Shown piece by piece: positions 1 through 31,100 of a DNA stretch of 64,000 nt. Position numbers and translations under genes: made by a program. Under the pieces are notes generated by a model. The model had not been told where the DNA came from, made no database searches, and was given only the letters and a program-made list of their open reading frames with translations. Position 1 is the first letter of the stretch, and every line of letters begins with the position of its first letter. Source of the stretch: Sisyra terminalis (taxonomy: Eukaryota; Arthropoda; Insecta; Neuroptera; Sisyridae); contig OY292275.1 of NCBI GenBank assembly GCA_958496175.1, forward strand, positions 124,001 through 188,000, written 5' to 3'.

Positions 1-17042
<17,042 letters not shown>

Positions 17043-17201
17043 ACAAGTTAAAGTATCTAAAATAGTAATATAAGTTGAAAATTATTTTTAAAATACTTTT
17101 CTTTAACTTGTTTTCTACATTCATTTTATCTATACCGACTTGTATTTGGTGTGTTGATTTTTTTATTCTTAGACATTTTAGAAATCTAATAATAAGTTAT
17201 A

Positions 17202-17211
17202 AATAAATAAA
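17202..17211 (+). terminator. Candidate poly(A) signal of domino isoform A
   Basis: Two overlapping AATAAA hexamers (17202-17207 and 17206-17211) lie about 160 nt after the TAG stop at 17042. They are a good candidate for the end of the A transcript. Confidence 0.65.
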
Positions 17212-17407
17212 CTATATATTTTGTATTATTTTAACATATTTATTATTACGCAGCACAATAGGAAAATTATAAAACATAAAAACGTTTAAAAAATAATTAT
17301 TTAATCTGTAACCAAAGTTACTAAATAATTAATTTTATATTTTAAATATTCTGTATAAACAATAGAATTTTATTTAACTATATATAAAGTATTGCTGTTG
17401 GAGCGCG

Positions 17408-17431
17408 TTTTCATTTCATTTCATTTCATTT
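17408..17431. repeat. Pentanucleotide (TCATT)n microsatellite
   Basis: About four consecutive TCATT units, followed by a T-rich stretch. Confidence 0.7.
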
Positions 17432-18108
17432 TCTTTTTTTTCTTTTATTTCTAATCGAAAACGATGCGTAGTTTTATTTTGTAATAAAATGCATCCTTAT
17501 AAAAATAAAATTAACTCAGGTAAACTTTGTATATTATAATGTTCCATTCCATTAAACGAAGAAAAAAACATGTAAATTAATACTCCGGCTTTATAGTAGA
17601 GAGTGTTAATTGTGGAAAATTAATAATTTTTCTGATTCAAAAGTCGCAACGTGAAAAGTATTTTACATTAAATAATATTAAGTTTTTTCTTATACAATAA
17701 GTATCGATTGTTAATATTATAGACCGATAGGAAGTCTTAATATGTAAGATGTCAAATAAATTTGTGTAAATATTGTATAGTATTCAAATATAAAGATTAT
17801 TTAAGAAAAGTTATGTTGAAGAAATAGATCTTAATAAATAAAAGAATAATACATATGGAATATACATTTATTGTTTCGGCGAAAATATACTTTGTAAAAT
17901 ATGTTTTAAATGAGATAAGTTTTGCGAGAATAATTTATTGTTATTTTCGTCGAACAACTCTGCTTAATTTTATTATTGTGATGAAATTTTTTAGACGGTT
18001 TTATCTTAGATTTGCACACAAATGCCAGAACTTCGCCTGCGTATTCGTCTAAAACATAGGTGTAAAGGGTTTAAAGCTCAAAGCTCACTTTTAAACTTAA
18101 CCTTTTTC

Positions 18109-18110
<2 letters not shown>

Positions 18111-18159
<49 letters not shown>
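18111..18159. repeat. (AT)n microsatellite
   Basis: About 24 uninterrupted AT dinucleotides between the domino 3' flank and the satellite edge. Confidence 0.95.
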
Positions 18160-18162
<3 letters not shown>

Positions 18163-18286
18163 TAACTTAAAAGATATTCGATCAACATAAATTATTTAAA
18201 GTTTTCAAGATAATACTTATGGAATTGGGACCTCCACTAATTCATTCCTGAACCATTCCGAATTTGAACAACAAAGTGACAGTTCA

Positions 18287-18640
18287 TTTTCCACGTAAAA
18301 CGGCAAATTTTAAAGATAGATTTTTATAATGCCAATCGAAAGAATAAGTCTATCCGTTTAAGGGATGAAATCAAAAATTAAAGTGCCGTAACAGTTTCAC
18401 AACAGAATCGGGTTCTAATCTATAATACAACCATATATTACGAATTTTAATTGACAAAAATTGTCTACGAGGAAAACCAAAGATGTTTTTAACCGTTGAA
18501 CATCGTGAATATCGTTAATCTTAAAGAAAAGTCGCTAAATTGGCCTATCTTATAAAGCTTTCAAAAATATTCAAAAGATTGCCATCCAAATTATTGGTAC
18601 AAGCATTTCCAATTTTTTCTGAACAATTCTTTGGCTGTTT
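18287..18640. repeat. Decayed satellite fragments at the array edge
   Basis: 18287-18360 aligns with the monomer segment from TTTTCACGAAAATGG to CCAATCGAAAGTACAAGTC, with the shared stretches ATGCCAATCGAAAG and AAGTCTATC. A second, more diverged block (about 18490-18635) shows TTAACCGTTGAACAT, ATCGTTAATCTT and a GTACAAGC...CCAATTTTTTC stretch in monomer order. They are old copies outside the homogenised array. Judged by eye; the second block is less certain. Confidence 0.6.
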
Positions 18641-18832
18641 TTTAAAATTTAATTAAATGTTAAAGGTTTAAATTCTGACTAATAAAGTTTCGCCATCTGT
18701 GAAAACATCACTGAGGTTATTAGTTCTCTCATTTTTATTTGCTACAGAGTACACTACCTTACGGTCACAATATTTAGCCAAAAAAACAATATGGCGCCAC
18801 ACTTTAAAAACTTTATTAATTTTCAAAAATAT

Positions 18833-19082
18833 GGGATCGTAACAATGAATTACACGATAATATCACAAGCTTTTTCGAAAAAGAAAAAAAACATTTTTCA
18901 TTCAAAAAAAAAACCGTGGGTTAACCATCGTTGATTTTTTCACGAAAATGATCAAATAAAAAAAAAAAAATTACGATGCCAATCGAAAGTACAAGTCTAT
19001 CTGTACATGCTGTGCAAATTTTTCCCAAAACAAACCACGTTTAAGGGTTGAACATGCAGTTTGAAGGGATGCATACTTCCCA
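18833..19082. repeat. Diverged left-edge satellite monomer (partial)
   Basis: This copy is in exact 335-bp register with the next one (GGGATCGTAAC at 18833 matches 19168). It carries many changes in its first half, a longer poly-A tract in place of A8T8, and a near-consensus second half from the GGGTTAACC region onward. It is the transition between decayed and homogenised copies. Confidence 0.9.
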
Positions 19083-22000
19083 CTAAGAGGGAGAGACGAA
19101 CGTGGCTTCTTCAGCGAATGCATGTACCATTGTTATATAAGGGTTGATTTTCGAACCAAAGGCAGTTTCGGGTTCGTAATAATGTAAAGAACGATAATAT
19201 AACAATCTTTTTCGATTTCGAAACAAAAAGATTTTTCGCCAAAAAAAACCGTGGGTTAACCATCGTTGATTTTTCACGAAAATGGTCAAATTAAAAAAAA
19301 TTTTTTTTAGGATGCCAATCGAAAGTACAAGTCTATCTGTACATGCTGTGCAAATTTTTCCCAAAACAATCCACGTTTAAGGGTTGAACATGCAGTTTAT
19401 GGGATGCATACTTCCCACTAAGAGGGAGAGACGAACGTGGCTTCTTCAGCGAATGCATGTACCATTGTTATATAAGGGTTGATTTTCGAACCAAAGGCAG
19501 TTTCGGGTTCGTAATAATGTAAAGAACGATAATATAACAATCTTTTTGGATTTCGAAACAAAAAGATTTTTCGCCAAAAAAAACCGTGGGTTAACCATCG
19601 TTGATTTTTCACGAAAATGGTCAAATTAAAAAAAATTTTTTTTAGGATGCCAATCGAAAGTACAAGTCTATCTGTACATGCTGTGCAAATTTTTCCCAAA
19701 ACAAACCACGTTTAAGGGTTGAACATGCAGTTTATGGGATGCATACTTCCCACTAAGAGGGAGAGACGAACGTGGCTTCTTCAGCGAATGCATGTACCAT
19801 TGTTATATAAGGGTTGATTTTCGAACCAAAGGCAGTTTCGGGTTCGTAATAATGTAAAGAACGATAATATAACAATCTTTTTCGATTTCGAAACAAAAAG
19901 ATTTTTCGCCAAAAAAAACCGTGGGTTAACCATCGTTGATTTTTCACGAAAATGGTCAAATTAAAAAAAATTTTTTTTAGGATGCCAATCGAAAGTACAA
20001 GTCTATCTGTACATGCTGTGCAAATTTTTCCCAAAACAAACCACGTTTAAGGGTTGAACATGCAGTTTAAGAAATGCATACTTCCCACTAAGAGGGAGAG
20101 ACGAACGTGGCTTCTTCAGCGAATGCATGTACCATTGTTATATAAGGGTTGATTTTCGAACCAATGGCAGTTTCGGGTTCGTAATAATGTAAAAAACGAT
20201 AATAAAACAATCTTTTTCGATTTCGAAACAAAAAGATTTTTCGCCAAAAAAAACCGTGGGTTAACCATCGTTGATTTTTCACGAAAATGGTCAAATTAAA
20301 AAAAATTTTTTTTAGGATGCCAATCGAAAGTACAAGTCTATCTGTACATGCTGTGCAAATTTTTCCCAAAACAAACCACGTTTAAGGGTTGAACATGCAG
20401 TTTATGGGATGCATACTTCCCACTAAGAGGGAGAGACGAACGTGGCTTCTTCAGCGAATGCATGTACCATTGTTATATAAGGGTTGATTTTCGAACCAAA
20501 GGCAGTTTCGGGTTCGTAATAATGTAAAGAACGATAATATAACAATCTTTTTCGATTTCGAAACAAAAAGATTTTTCGCCAAAAAAAACCGTGGGTTAAC
20601 CATCGTTGATTTTTCACGAAAATGGTCAAATTAAAAAAAATTTTTTTTAGGATGCCAATCGAAAGTACAAGTCTATCTGTACATGCTGTGCAAATTTTTC
20701 CCAAAACAAACCACGTTTAAGGGTTGAACATGCAGTTTATGGGATGCATACTTCCCACTAAGAGGGAGAGACGAACGTGGCTTCTTCAGCGAATGCATGT
20801 ACCATTGTTATATAAGGGTTGATTTTCGAACCAAAGGCAGTTTCGGGTTCGTAATAATGTAAAGAACGATAATATAACAATCTTTTTCGATTTCGAAACA
20901 AAAAGATTTTTCGCCAAAAAAAACCGTGGGTTAACCATCGTTGATTTTTCACGAAAATGGTCAAATTAAAAAAAATTTTTTTTAGGATGCCAATCGAAAG
21001 TACAAGTCTATCTGTACATGCTGTGCAAATTTTTCCCAAAACAAACCACGTTTAAGGGTTGAACATGCAGTTTATGGGATGCATACTTCCCACTAAGAGG
21101 GAGAGACGAACGTGGCTTCTTCAGCGAATGCATGTACCATTGTTATATAAGGGTTGATTTTCGAACCAAAGGCAGTTTCGGGTTCGTAATAATGTAAAAA
21201 ACGATAATATAACAATCTTTTTCGATTTCGAAACAAAAAGATTTTTCGCCAAAAAAAACCGTGGGTTAACCATCGTTGATTTTTCACGAAAATGGTCAAA
21301 TTAAAATAATTTTTTTTTAGGATGCCAATCGAAAGTACAAGTCTATCTGTACATGCTGTGCAAATTTTTCCCAAAACAAACCACGTTTAAGGGTTGAACA
21401 TGCAGTTTAAGGGATGCATACTTCCCACTAAGAGGGAGAGACGAACGTGGCTTCTTCAGCGAATGCATGTACCATTGTTATATAAGGGTTGATTTTCGAA
21501 CCAAAGGAAGTTTCGGGTTCGTAATAATGTAAAGAACGATAATATAACAATCTTTTTCGATTTCGAAACAAAAAGATTTTTCGCCAAAAAAAACCGTGGG
21601 TTAACCATCGTTGATTTTTCACGAAAATGGTCAAATTAAAAAAAATTTTTTTTAAGGATGCCAATCGAAAGTACAAGTGTATCTGTACATGCTGTGCAAA
21701 TTTTTCCCAAAACAAACCACGTTTAAGGGTTGAACATGCAGTTTATGGGATGCATACTTCCCACTAAGAGGGAGAGACGAACGTGGCTTCTTCAGCGAAT
21801 GCATGTACCATTGTTATATAAGGGTTGATTTTCGAACCAAAGGCAGTTTCGGGTTCGTAATAATGTAAAGAACGATAATATAACAATCTTTTTCGATTTC
21901 GAAACAAAAAGATTTTTCGCCAAAAAAAACCGTGGGTTAACCATCGTTGATTTTTCACGAAAATGGTCAAATTAAAAAAAATTTTTTTTAAGGATGCCAA

Positions 22001-23105
22001 TCGAAAGTACAAGTCTATCTGTACATGCTGTGCAAATTTTTCCCAAAACAAACCACGTTTAAGGGTTGAACATGCAGTTTAAGGGATGCATACTTCCCAC
22101 TAAGAGGGAGAGACGATCGTGGCTTCTTCAGCGAATGCATGTACCATTGTTATATAAGGGTTGATTTTCGAACCAAAGGAAGTTTCGGGTTCGTAATAAT
22201 GTAAAGAACGATAATATAACAATCTTTTTCGATTTCGAAACAAAAAGATTTTTCGCCAAAAAAAACCGTGGGTTAACCATCGTTGATTTTTCACGAAAAT
22301 GGTCAAATTAAAAAAAATTTTTTTTAGGATGCCAATCGAAAGTACAAGTCTATCTGTACATGCTGTGCAAATTTTTCCCAAAACAAACCACGTTTAAGGG
22401 TTGAACATGCAGTTTATGGGATGCATACTTCCCACTAAGAGGGAGAGACGAACGTGGCTTCTTCAGCGAATGCATGTACCATTGTTATATAAGGGTTGAT
22501 TTTCGAACCAAAGGCAGTTTCGGGTTCGTAACAATGTATAGAACGATAATATAACAATCTTTTTCGATTTCGAAACAAAAAGATTTTTCGCCAAAAAAAA
22601 CCGTGGGTTAACCATCGTTGATTTTTCACGAAAATGGTCAAATTAAAAAAAATTTTTTTTAAGGATGCCAATCGAAAGTACAAGTCTATCTGTACATGCT
22701 GTGCAAATTTTTCCCAAAACAAACCACGTTTAAGGGTTGAACATGCAGTTTATGGGATGCATACTTCCCACTAAGAGGGAGAGACGAACGTGGCTTCTTC
22801 AGCGAATGCATGTACCATTGTTATATAAGGGTTGATTTTCGAACCAAAGGCAGTTTCGGGTTCGTAATAATGTAAAGAACGATAATATAACAATCTTTTT
22901 CGATTTCGAAACAAAAAGATTTTTCGCCAAAAAAAACCGTGGGTTAACCATCGTTGATTTTTCACGAAAATGGTCAAATTAAAATAAATTTTTTTTAGGA
23001 TGCCAATCGAAAGTACAAGTCTATCTGAACATGCTGTGCAAATTTTTCCCAAAACAAACCACGTTTAAGGGTTGAACATGCAGTTTATGGGATGCATACT
23101 TCCCA
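19083..23105. repeat. Satellite subfamily 1 (AATAATGTAAA type)
   Basis: The first twelve monomers almost all read CGTAATAATGTAAAG at the position where later ones read CGTAACAATGTATAG; the exception starts at 22435. Scattered subfamily 1 copies recur at 23106, 24781, 27126 and 27799, then disappear. This marks an older or separately homogenised domain next to domino. Confidence 0.85.
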
Positions 23106-26100
23106 CTAAGAGGGAGAGACGAACGTGGCTTCTTCAGCGAATGCATGTACCATTGTTATATAAGGGTTGATTTTCGAACCAAAGGCAGTTTCGGGTTCGT
23201 AATAATGTAAAGAACGATAATATAACAATCTTTTTCGATTTCGAAACAAAAAGATTTTTCGCCAAAAAAAACCGTGGGTTAACCATCGTTGATTTTTCAC
23301 GAAAATGGTCAAATTAAAAAAAATATTTTTTAGGATGCCAATCGAAAGTACAAGTCTATCAGTACATGCTGTGCAAATTTTTCCCAAAACAAACCACGTT
23401 TAAGGGTTGAACATGCAGTTTATGGGATGCATACTTCCCACTAAGAGGGAGAGACGAACGTGGCTTCTTCAGCGAATGCATGTACCATTGTTATATAAGG
23501 GTTGATTTTCGAACCAAAGGCAGTTTCGGGTTCGTAACAATGTATAGAACGATAATATAACAATCTTTTTCGATTTCGAAACAAAAAGATTTTTCGCCAA
23601 AAAAAACCGTGGGTTAACCATCGTTGATTTTTCACGAAAATGGTCAAATTAAAAAAAATATTTTTTAGGATGCCAATCGAAAGTACAAGTCTATCAGTAC
23701 ATGCTGTGCAAATTTTTCCCAAAACAAACCACGTTTAAGGGTTGAACATGCAGTTTATGGGATGCATACTTCCCACTAAGAGGGAGAGACGAACGTGGCT
23801 TCTTCAGCGAATGCATGTACCATTGTTATATAAGGGTTGATTTTCGAACCAAAGGCAGTTTCGGGTTCGTAACAATGTATAGAACGATAATATAACAATC
23901 TTTTTCGATTTCGAAACAAAAAGATTTTTCGCCAAAAAAAACCGTGGGTTAACCATCGTTGATTTTTCACGAAAATGGTCAAATTAAAAAAAATATTTTT
24001 TAGGATGCCAATCGAAAGTACAAGTCTATCTGAACATGCTGTGCAAATTTTTCCCAAAACAAACCACGTTTAAGGGTTGAACATGCAGTTTAAGGGATGC
24101 ATACTTCCCACTAAGAGGGAGAGACGATCGTGGCTTCTTCAGCGAATGCATGTACCATTGTTATATAAGGGTTGATTTTCGAACCAAAGGCAGTTTCGGG
24201 TTCGTAACAATGTATAGAACGATAATATAACAATCTTTTTCGATTTCGAAACAAAAAGATTTTTCGCCAAAAAAAACCGTGGGTTAACCATCGTTGATTT
24301 TTCACGAAAATGGTCAAATTAAAAAAAATATTTTTTAGGATGCCAATCGAAAGTACAAGTCTATCAGTACATGCTGTGCAAATTTTTCCCAAAACAAACC
24401 ACGTTTAAGGGTTGAACATGCAGTTTATGGGATGCATACTTCCCACTAAGAGGGAGAGACGAACGTGGCTTCTTCAGCGAATGCATGTACCATTGTTATA
24501 TAAGGGTTGATTTTCGAACCAAAGGCAGTTTCGGGTTCGTAACAATGTATAGAACGATAATATAACAATCTTTTTCGATTTCGAAACAAAAAGATTTTTC
24601 GCCAAAAAAAACCGTGGGTTAACCATCGTTGATTTTTCACGAAAATGGTCAAATTAAAAAAAATATTTTTTAGGATGCCAATCGAAAGTACAAGTCTATC
24701 AGTACATGCTGTGCAAATTTTTCCCAAAACAAACCACGTTTAAGGGTTGAACATGCAGTTTATGGGATGCATACTTCCCACTAAGAGGGAGAGACGAACG
24801 TGGCTTCTTCAGCGAATGCATGTACCATTGTTATATAAGGGTTGATTTTCGAACCAAAGGCAGTTTCGGGTTCGTAATAATGTAAAGAACGATAATATAA
24901 CAATCTTTTTCGATTTCGAAACAAAAAGATTTTTCGCCAAAAAAAACCGTGGGTTAACCATCGTTGATTTTTCACGAAAATGGTCAAATTAAAATAAATT
25001 TTTTTTAGGATGCCAATCGAAAGTACAAGTCTATCTGAACATGCTGTGCAAATTTTTCCCAAAACAAACCACGTTTAAGGGTTGAACATGCAGTTTAAGG
25101 GATGCATACTTCCCACTAAGAGGGAGAGACGATCGTGGCTTCTTCAGCGAATGCATGTACCATTGTTATATAAGGGTTGATTTTCGAACCAAAGGCAGTT
25201 TCGGGTTCGTAACAATGTATAGAACGATAATATAACAATCTTTTTCGATTTCGAAACATAAAGATTTTTCGCCAAAAAAAACCGTGGGTTAACCATCGTT
25301 GATTTTTCACGAAAATGGTCAAATTAAAAAAAATATTTTTTAGGATGCCAATCGAAAGTACAAGTCTATCAGTACATGCTGTGCAAATTTTTCCCAAAAC
25401 AAACCACGTTTAAGGGTTGAACATGCAGTTTATGGGATGCATACTTCCCACTAAGAGGGAGAGACGAACGTGGCTTCTTCAGCGAATGCATGTACCATTG
25501 TTATATAAGGGTTGATTTTCGAACCAAAGGCAGTTTCGGGTTCGTAACAATGTATAGAACGATAATATAACAATCTTTTTCGATTTCGAAACAAAAAGAT
25601 TTTTCGCCAAAAAAAACCGTGGGTTAACCATCGTTGATTTTTCACGAAAATGGTCAAATTAAAAAAAATATTTTTTAGGATGCCAATCGAAAGTACAAGT
25701 CTATCAGTACATGCTGTGCAAATTTTTCCCAAAACAAACCACGTTTAAGGGTTGAACATGCAGTTTATGGGATGCATACTTCCCACTAAGAGGGAGAGAC
25801 GAACGTGGCTTCTTCAGCGAATGCATGTACCATTGTTATATAAGGGTTGATTTTCGAACCAAAGGCAGTTTCGGGTTCGTAACAATGTATAGAACGATAA
25901 TATAACAATCTTTTTCGATTTCGAAACAAAAAGATTTTTCGCCAAAAAAAACCGTGGGTTAACCATCGTTGATTTTTCACGAAAATGGTCAAATTAAAAA
26001 AAATATTTTTTAGGATGCCAATCGAAAGTACAAGTCTATCAGTACATGCTGTGCAAATTTTTCCCAAAACAAACCACGTTTAAGGGTTGAACATGCAGTT

Positions 26101-26790
26101 TATGGGATGCATACTTCCCACTAAGAGGGAGAGACGAACGTGGCTTCTTCAGCGAATGCATGTACCATTGTTATATAAGGGTTGATTTTCGAACCAAAGG
26201 CAGTTTCGGGTTCGTAACAATGTATAGAACGATAATATAACAATCTTTTTCGATTTCGAAACAAAAAGATTTTTCGCCAAAAAAAACCGTGGGTTAACCA
26301 TCGTTGATTTTTCACGAAAATGGTCAAATTAAAAAAAATATTTTTTAGGATGCCAATCGAAAGTACAAGTCTATCAGTACATGCTGTGCAAATTTTTCCC
26401 AAAACAAACCACGTTTAAGGGTTGAACATGCAGTTTATGGGATGCATACTTCCCACTAAGAGGGAGAGACGAACGTGGCTTCTTCAGCGAATGCATGTAC
26501 CATTGTTATATAAGGGTTGATTTTCGAACCAAAGGCAGTTTCGGGTTCGTAACAATGTATAGAACGATAATATAACAATCTTTTTCGATTTCGAAACAAA
26601 AAGATTTTTCGCCAAAAAAAACCGTGGGTTAACCATCGTTGATTTTTCACGAAAATGGTCAAATTAAAAAAAATATTTTTTAGGATGCCAATCGAAAGTA
26701 CAAGTCTATCAGTACATGCTGTGCAAATTTTTCCCAAAACAAACCACGTTTAAGGGTTGAACATGCAGTTTATGGGATGCATACTTCCCA
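23106..26790. repeat. Satellite block with AAATATTTTTT and CTATCAGTAC variants
   Basis: Nine of eleven monomers in this stretch carry AAATATTTTTT in place of A8T8 together with CTATCAGTAC in place of CTATCTGTAC; the one at 23776 has only the first change and the one at 24781 has neither. The four copies at 25451, 25786, 26121 and 26456 look identical, pointing to recent local amplification. Confidence 0.8.
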
Positions 26791-28133
26791 CTAAGAGGGA
26801 GAGACGAACGTGGCTTCTTCAGCGAATGCATGTACCATTGTTATATAAGGGTTGATTTTCGAACCAAAGGCAGTTTCGGGTTCGTAACAATGTATAGAAC
26901 GATAATATAACAATCTTTTTCGATTTCGAAACAAAAAGATTTTTCGCCAAAAAAAACCGTGGGTTAACCATCGTTGATTTTTCACGAAAATGGTCAAATT
27001 AAAAAAAATTTTTTTTAGGATGCCAATCGAAAGTACAAGTCTATCTGTACATGCTGTGCAAATTTTTCCCAAAACAAACCACGTTTAAGGGTTGAACATG
27101 CAGTTTATGGGATGCATACTTCCCACTAAGAGGGAGAGACGAACGTGGCTTCTTCAGCGAATGCATGTACCATTGTTTTATAAGGGTTGATTTTCGAACC
27201 AAAGGCAGTTTCGGGTTCGTAATAATGTAAAGAACGATAATATAACAATCTTTTTCGATTTCGAAACAAAAAGATTTTTCGCCAAAAAAAACCGTGGGTT
27301 AACCATCGTTGATTTTTCACGAAAATGGTCAAATTAAAAAAAAAATTTTTTTTTAGGATGCCAATCGAAAGTACAAGTCTATCTGTACATGCTGTGCAAA
27401 TTTTTCCCAAAACAAACCACGTTTAAGGGTTGAACATGCAGTTTATGGGATGCATACTTCCCACTAAGAGGGAGAGACGAACGTGGCTTCTTCAGCGAAT
27501 GCATGTACCATTGTTATATAAGGGTTGATTTTCGAACCAAAGGCAGTTTCGGGTTCGTAACAATGTATAGAACGATAATATAACAATCTTTTTCGATTTC
27601 GAAACAAAAAGATTTTTCGCCAAAAAAAACCGTGGGTTAACCATCGTTGATTTTTCACGAAAATGGTCAAATTAAAAAAAATTTTTTTTAGGATGCCAAT
27701 CGAAAGTACAAGTCTATCTGTACATGCTGTGCAAATTTTTCCCAAAACAAACCACGTTTAAGGGTTGAACATGCAGTTTATGGGATGCATACTTCCCACT
27801 AAGAGGGAGAGACGAACGTGGCTTCTTCAGCGAATGCATGTACCATTGTTATATAAGGGTTGATTTTCGAACCAAAGGCAGTTTCGGGTTCGTAATAATG
27901 TAAAGAACGATAATATAACAATCTTTTTCGATTTCGAAACAAAAAGATTTTTCGCCAAAAAAAACCGTGGGTTAACCATCGTTGATTTTTCACGAAAATG
28001 GTCAAATTAAAAAAAATTTTTTTTAGGATGCCAATCGAAAGTACAAGTCTATCTGTACATGCTGTGCAAATTTTTCCCAAAACAAACCACGTTTAAGGGT
28101 TGAACATGCAGTTTATGGGATGCATACTTCCCA

Positions 28134-31100
28134 CTAAGTGGGAGAGACGAACGTGGCTTCTTCTGCGAATGCATGTACCATTGTTATATAAGGGTTGATT
28201 TTCGAACCAAAGGCAGTTTCGGGTTCGTAACAATGTATAGAACGATAATATAACAATCTTTTTCGATTTCGAAACAAAAAGATTTTTCGCCAAAAAAAAC
28301 CGTGGGTTAACCATCGTTGATTTTTCACGAAAATGGTCAAATTAAAAAAAAATTTTTTTAGGATGCCAATCGAAAGTACAAGTCTATCTGTACATGCTGT
28401 GCAAATTTTTCCCAAAACAAACCACGTTTAAGGGTTGAACATGCAGTTTATGGGATGCATACTTCCCTCTAAGAGGGAGAGACGAACGTGGCTTCTTCAG
28501 CGAATGCATGTACCATTGTTATATAAGGGTTGATTTTCGAACCAAAGGCAGTTTCGGGTTCGTAACAATGTATAGAACGATAATATAACAATCTTTTTCG
28601 ATTTCGAAACAAAAAGATTTTTCGCCAAAAAAAACCGTGGGTTAACCATCGTTGATTTTTCACGAAAATGGTCAAATTAAAAAAAATTTTTTTTAGGATG
28701 CCAATCGAAAGTACAAGTCTATCTGTACATGCTGTGCAAATTTTTCCCAAAACAAACCACGTTTAAGGGTTGAACATGCAGTTTATGGGATGCATACTTC
28801 CCACTAAGAGGGAGAGACGAACGTGGCTTCTTCAGCGAATGCATGTTCCATTGTTATATAAGGGTTGATTTTCGAACCAAAGGCAGTTTCGGGTTCGTAA
28901 CAATGTATAGAACGATAATATAACAATCTTTTTCGATTTCGAAACAAAAAGATTTTTCGCCAAAAAAAACCGTGGGTTAACCATCGTTGATTTTTCACGA
29001 AAATGGTCAAATTAAAAAAAATTTTTTTTAGGATGCCTATCGAAAGTACAAGTCTATCTGAACATGCTGTGCTAATTTTTCCCAAAACAAACCACGTTTA
29101 AGGGTTGAACATGCAGTTTATGGGATGCATACTTCCCACTAAGAGGGAGAGACGATCGTGGCTTCTTCAGCGAATGCATGTACCATTGTTATATAAGGGT
29201 TGATTTTCGAACCAAAGGCAGTTTCGGGTTCGTAACAATGTATAGAACGATAATATAACAATCTTTTTCGATTTCGAAACAAAAAGATTTTTCGCCAAAA
29301 AAAACCGTGGGTTAACCATCGTTGATTTTTCACGAAAATGGTCAAATTAAAAAAAATTTTTTTTAGGATGCCAATCGAAAGTACAAGTCTATCTGTACAT
29401 GCTGTGCAAATTTTTCCCAAAACAAACCACGTTTAAGGGTTGAACATGCAGTTTATGGGATGCATACTTCCCACTAAGAGGGAGAGACGAACGTGGCTTC
29501 TTCAGCGAATGCATGTACCATTGTTATATAAGGGTTGATTTTCGAACCAAAGGCAGTTTCGGGTTCGTAACAATGTATAGAACGATAATATAACAATCTT
29601 TTTCGATTTCGAAACATAAAGATTTTTCGCCAAAAAAAACCGTGGGTTAACCATCGTTGATTTTTCACGAAAATGGTCAAATTAAAAAAAATTTTTTTTA
29701 GGATGCCAATCGAAAGTACAAGTCTATCTGTACATGCTGTGCAAATTTTTCCCAAAACAAACCACGTTTAAGGGTTGAACATGCAGTTTATGGGATGCAT
29801 ACTTCCCACTAAGTGGGAGAGACGAACGTGGCTTCTTCTGCGAATGCATGTACCATTGTTATATAAGGGTTGATTTTCGAACCAAAGGCAGTTTCGGGTT
29901 CGTAACAATGTATAGAACGATAATATAACAATCTTTTTCGATTTCGAAACAAAAAGATTTTTCGCCAAAAAAAACCGTGGGTTAACCATCGTTGATTTTT
30001 CACGAAAATGGTCAAATTAAAAAAAAATTTTTTTAGGATGCCAATCGAAAGTACAAGTCTATCTGTACATGCTGTGCAAATTTTTCCCAAAACAAACCAC
30101 GTTTAAGGGTTGAACATGCAGTTTATGGGATGCATACTTCCCTCTAAGAGGGAGAGACGAACGTGGCTTCTTCAGCGAATGCATGTACCATTGTTATATA
30201 AGGGTTGATTTTCGAACCAAAGGCAGTTTCGGGTTCGTAACAATGTATAGAACGATAATATAACAATCTTTTTCGATTTCGAAACAAAAAGATTTTTCGC
30301 CAAAAAAAACCGTGGGTTAACCATCGTTGATTTTTCACGAAAATGGTCAAATTAAAAAAAATTTTTTTTAGGATGCCAATCGAAAGTACAAGTCTATCTG
30401 TACATGCTGTGCAAATTTTTCCCAAAACAAACCACGTTTAAGGGTTGAACATGCAGTTTATGGGATGCATACTTCCCACTAAGAGGGAGAGACGAACGTG
30501 GCTTCTTCAGCGAATGCATGTTCCATTGTTATATAAGGGTTGATTTTCGAACCAAAGGCAGTTTCGGGTTCGTAACAATGTATAGAACGATAATATAACA
30601 ATCTTTTTCGATTTCGAAACAAAAAGATTTTTCGCCAAAAAAAACCGTGGGTTAACCATCGTTGATTTTTCACGAAAATGGTCAAATTAAAAAAAATTTT
30701 TTTTAGGATGCCTATCGAAAGTACAAGTCTATCTGAACATGCTGTGCTAATTTTTCCCAAAACAAACCACGTTTAAGGGTTGAACATGCAGTTTATGGGA
30801 TGCATACTTCCCACTAAGAGGGAGAGACGATCGTGGCTTCTTCAGCGAATGCATGTACCATTGTTATATAAGGGTTGATTTTCGAACCAAAGGCAGTTTC
30901 GGGTTCGTAACAATGTATAGAACGATAATATAACAATCTTTTTCGATTTCGAAACAAAAAGATTTTTCGCCAAAAAAAACCGTGGGTTAACCATCGTTGA
31001 TTTTTCACGAAAATGGTCAAATTAAAAAAAATTTTTTTTAGGATGCCAATCGAAAGTACAAGTCTATCTGTACATGCTGTGCAAATTTTTCCCAAAACAA

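Larger units (their letters stand above)
17043..18286 (+). other. domino A 3' UTR and intergenic spacer
   Basis: Very AT-rich. The A-isoform 3' UTR probably ends shortly after the overlapping AATAAA hexamers at 17202-17211. The remainder has simple repeats at 17408-17431 and 18111-18159 and no supported gene. Confidence 0.7.

Noticed and set aside
17855..18052. Small plus-strand gene of 65 aa downstream of domino
   Set aside because: AT-rich chance frame with no recognisable domain, no splice or homology support, in a spacer with simple repeats.
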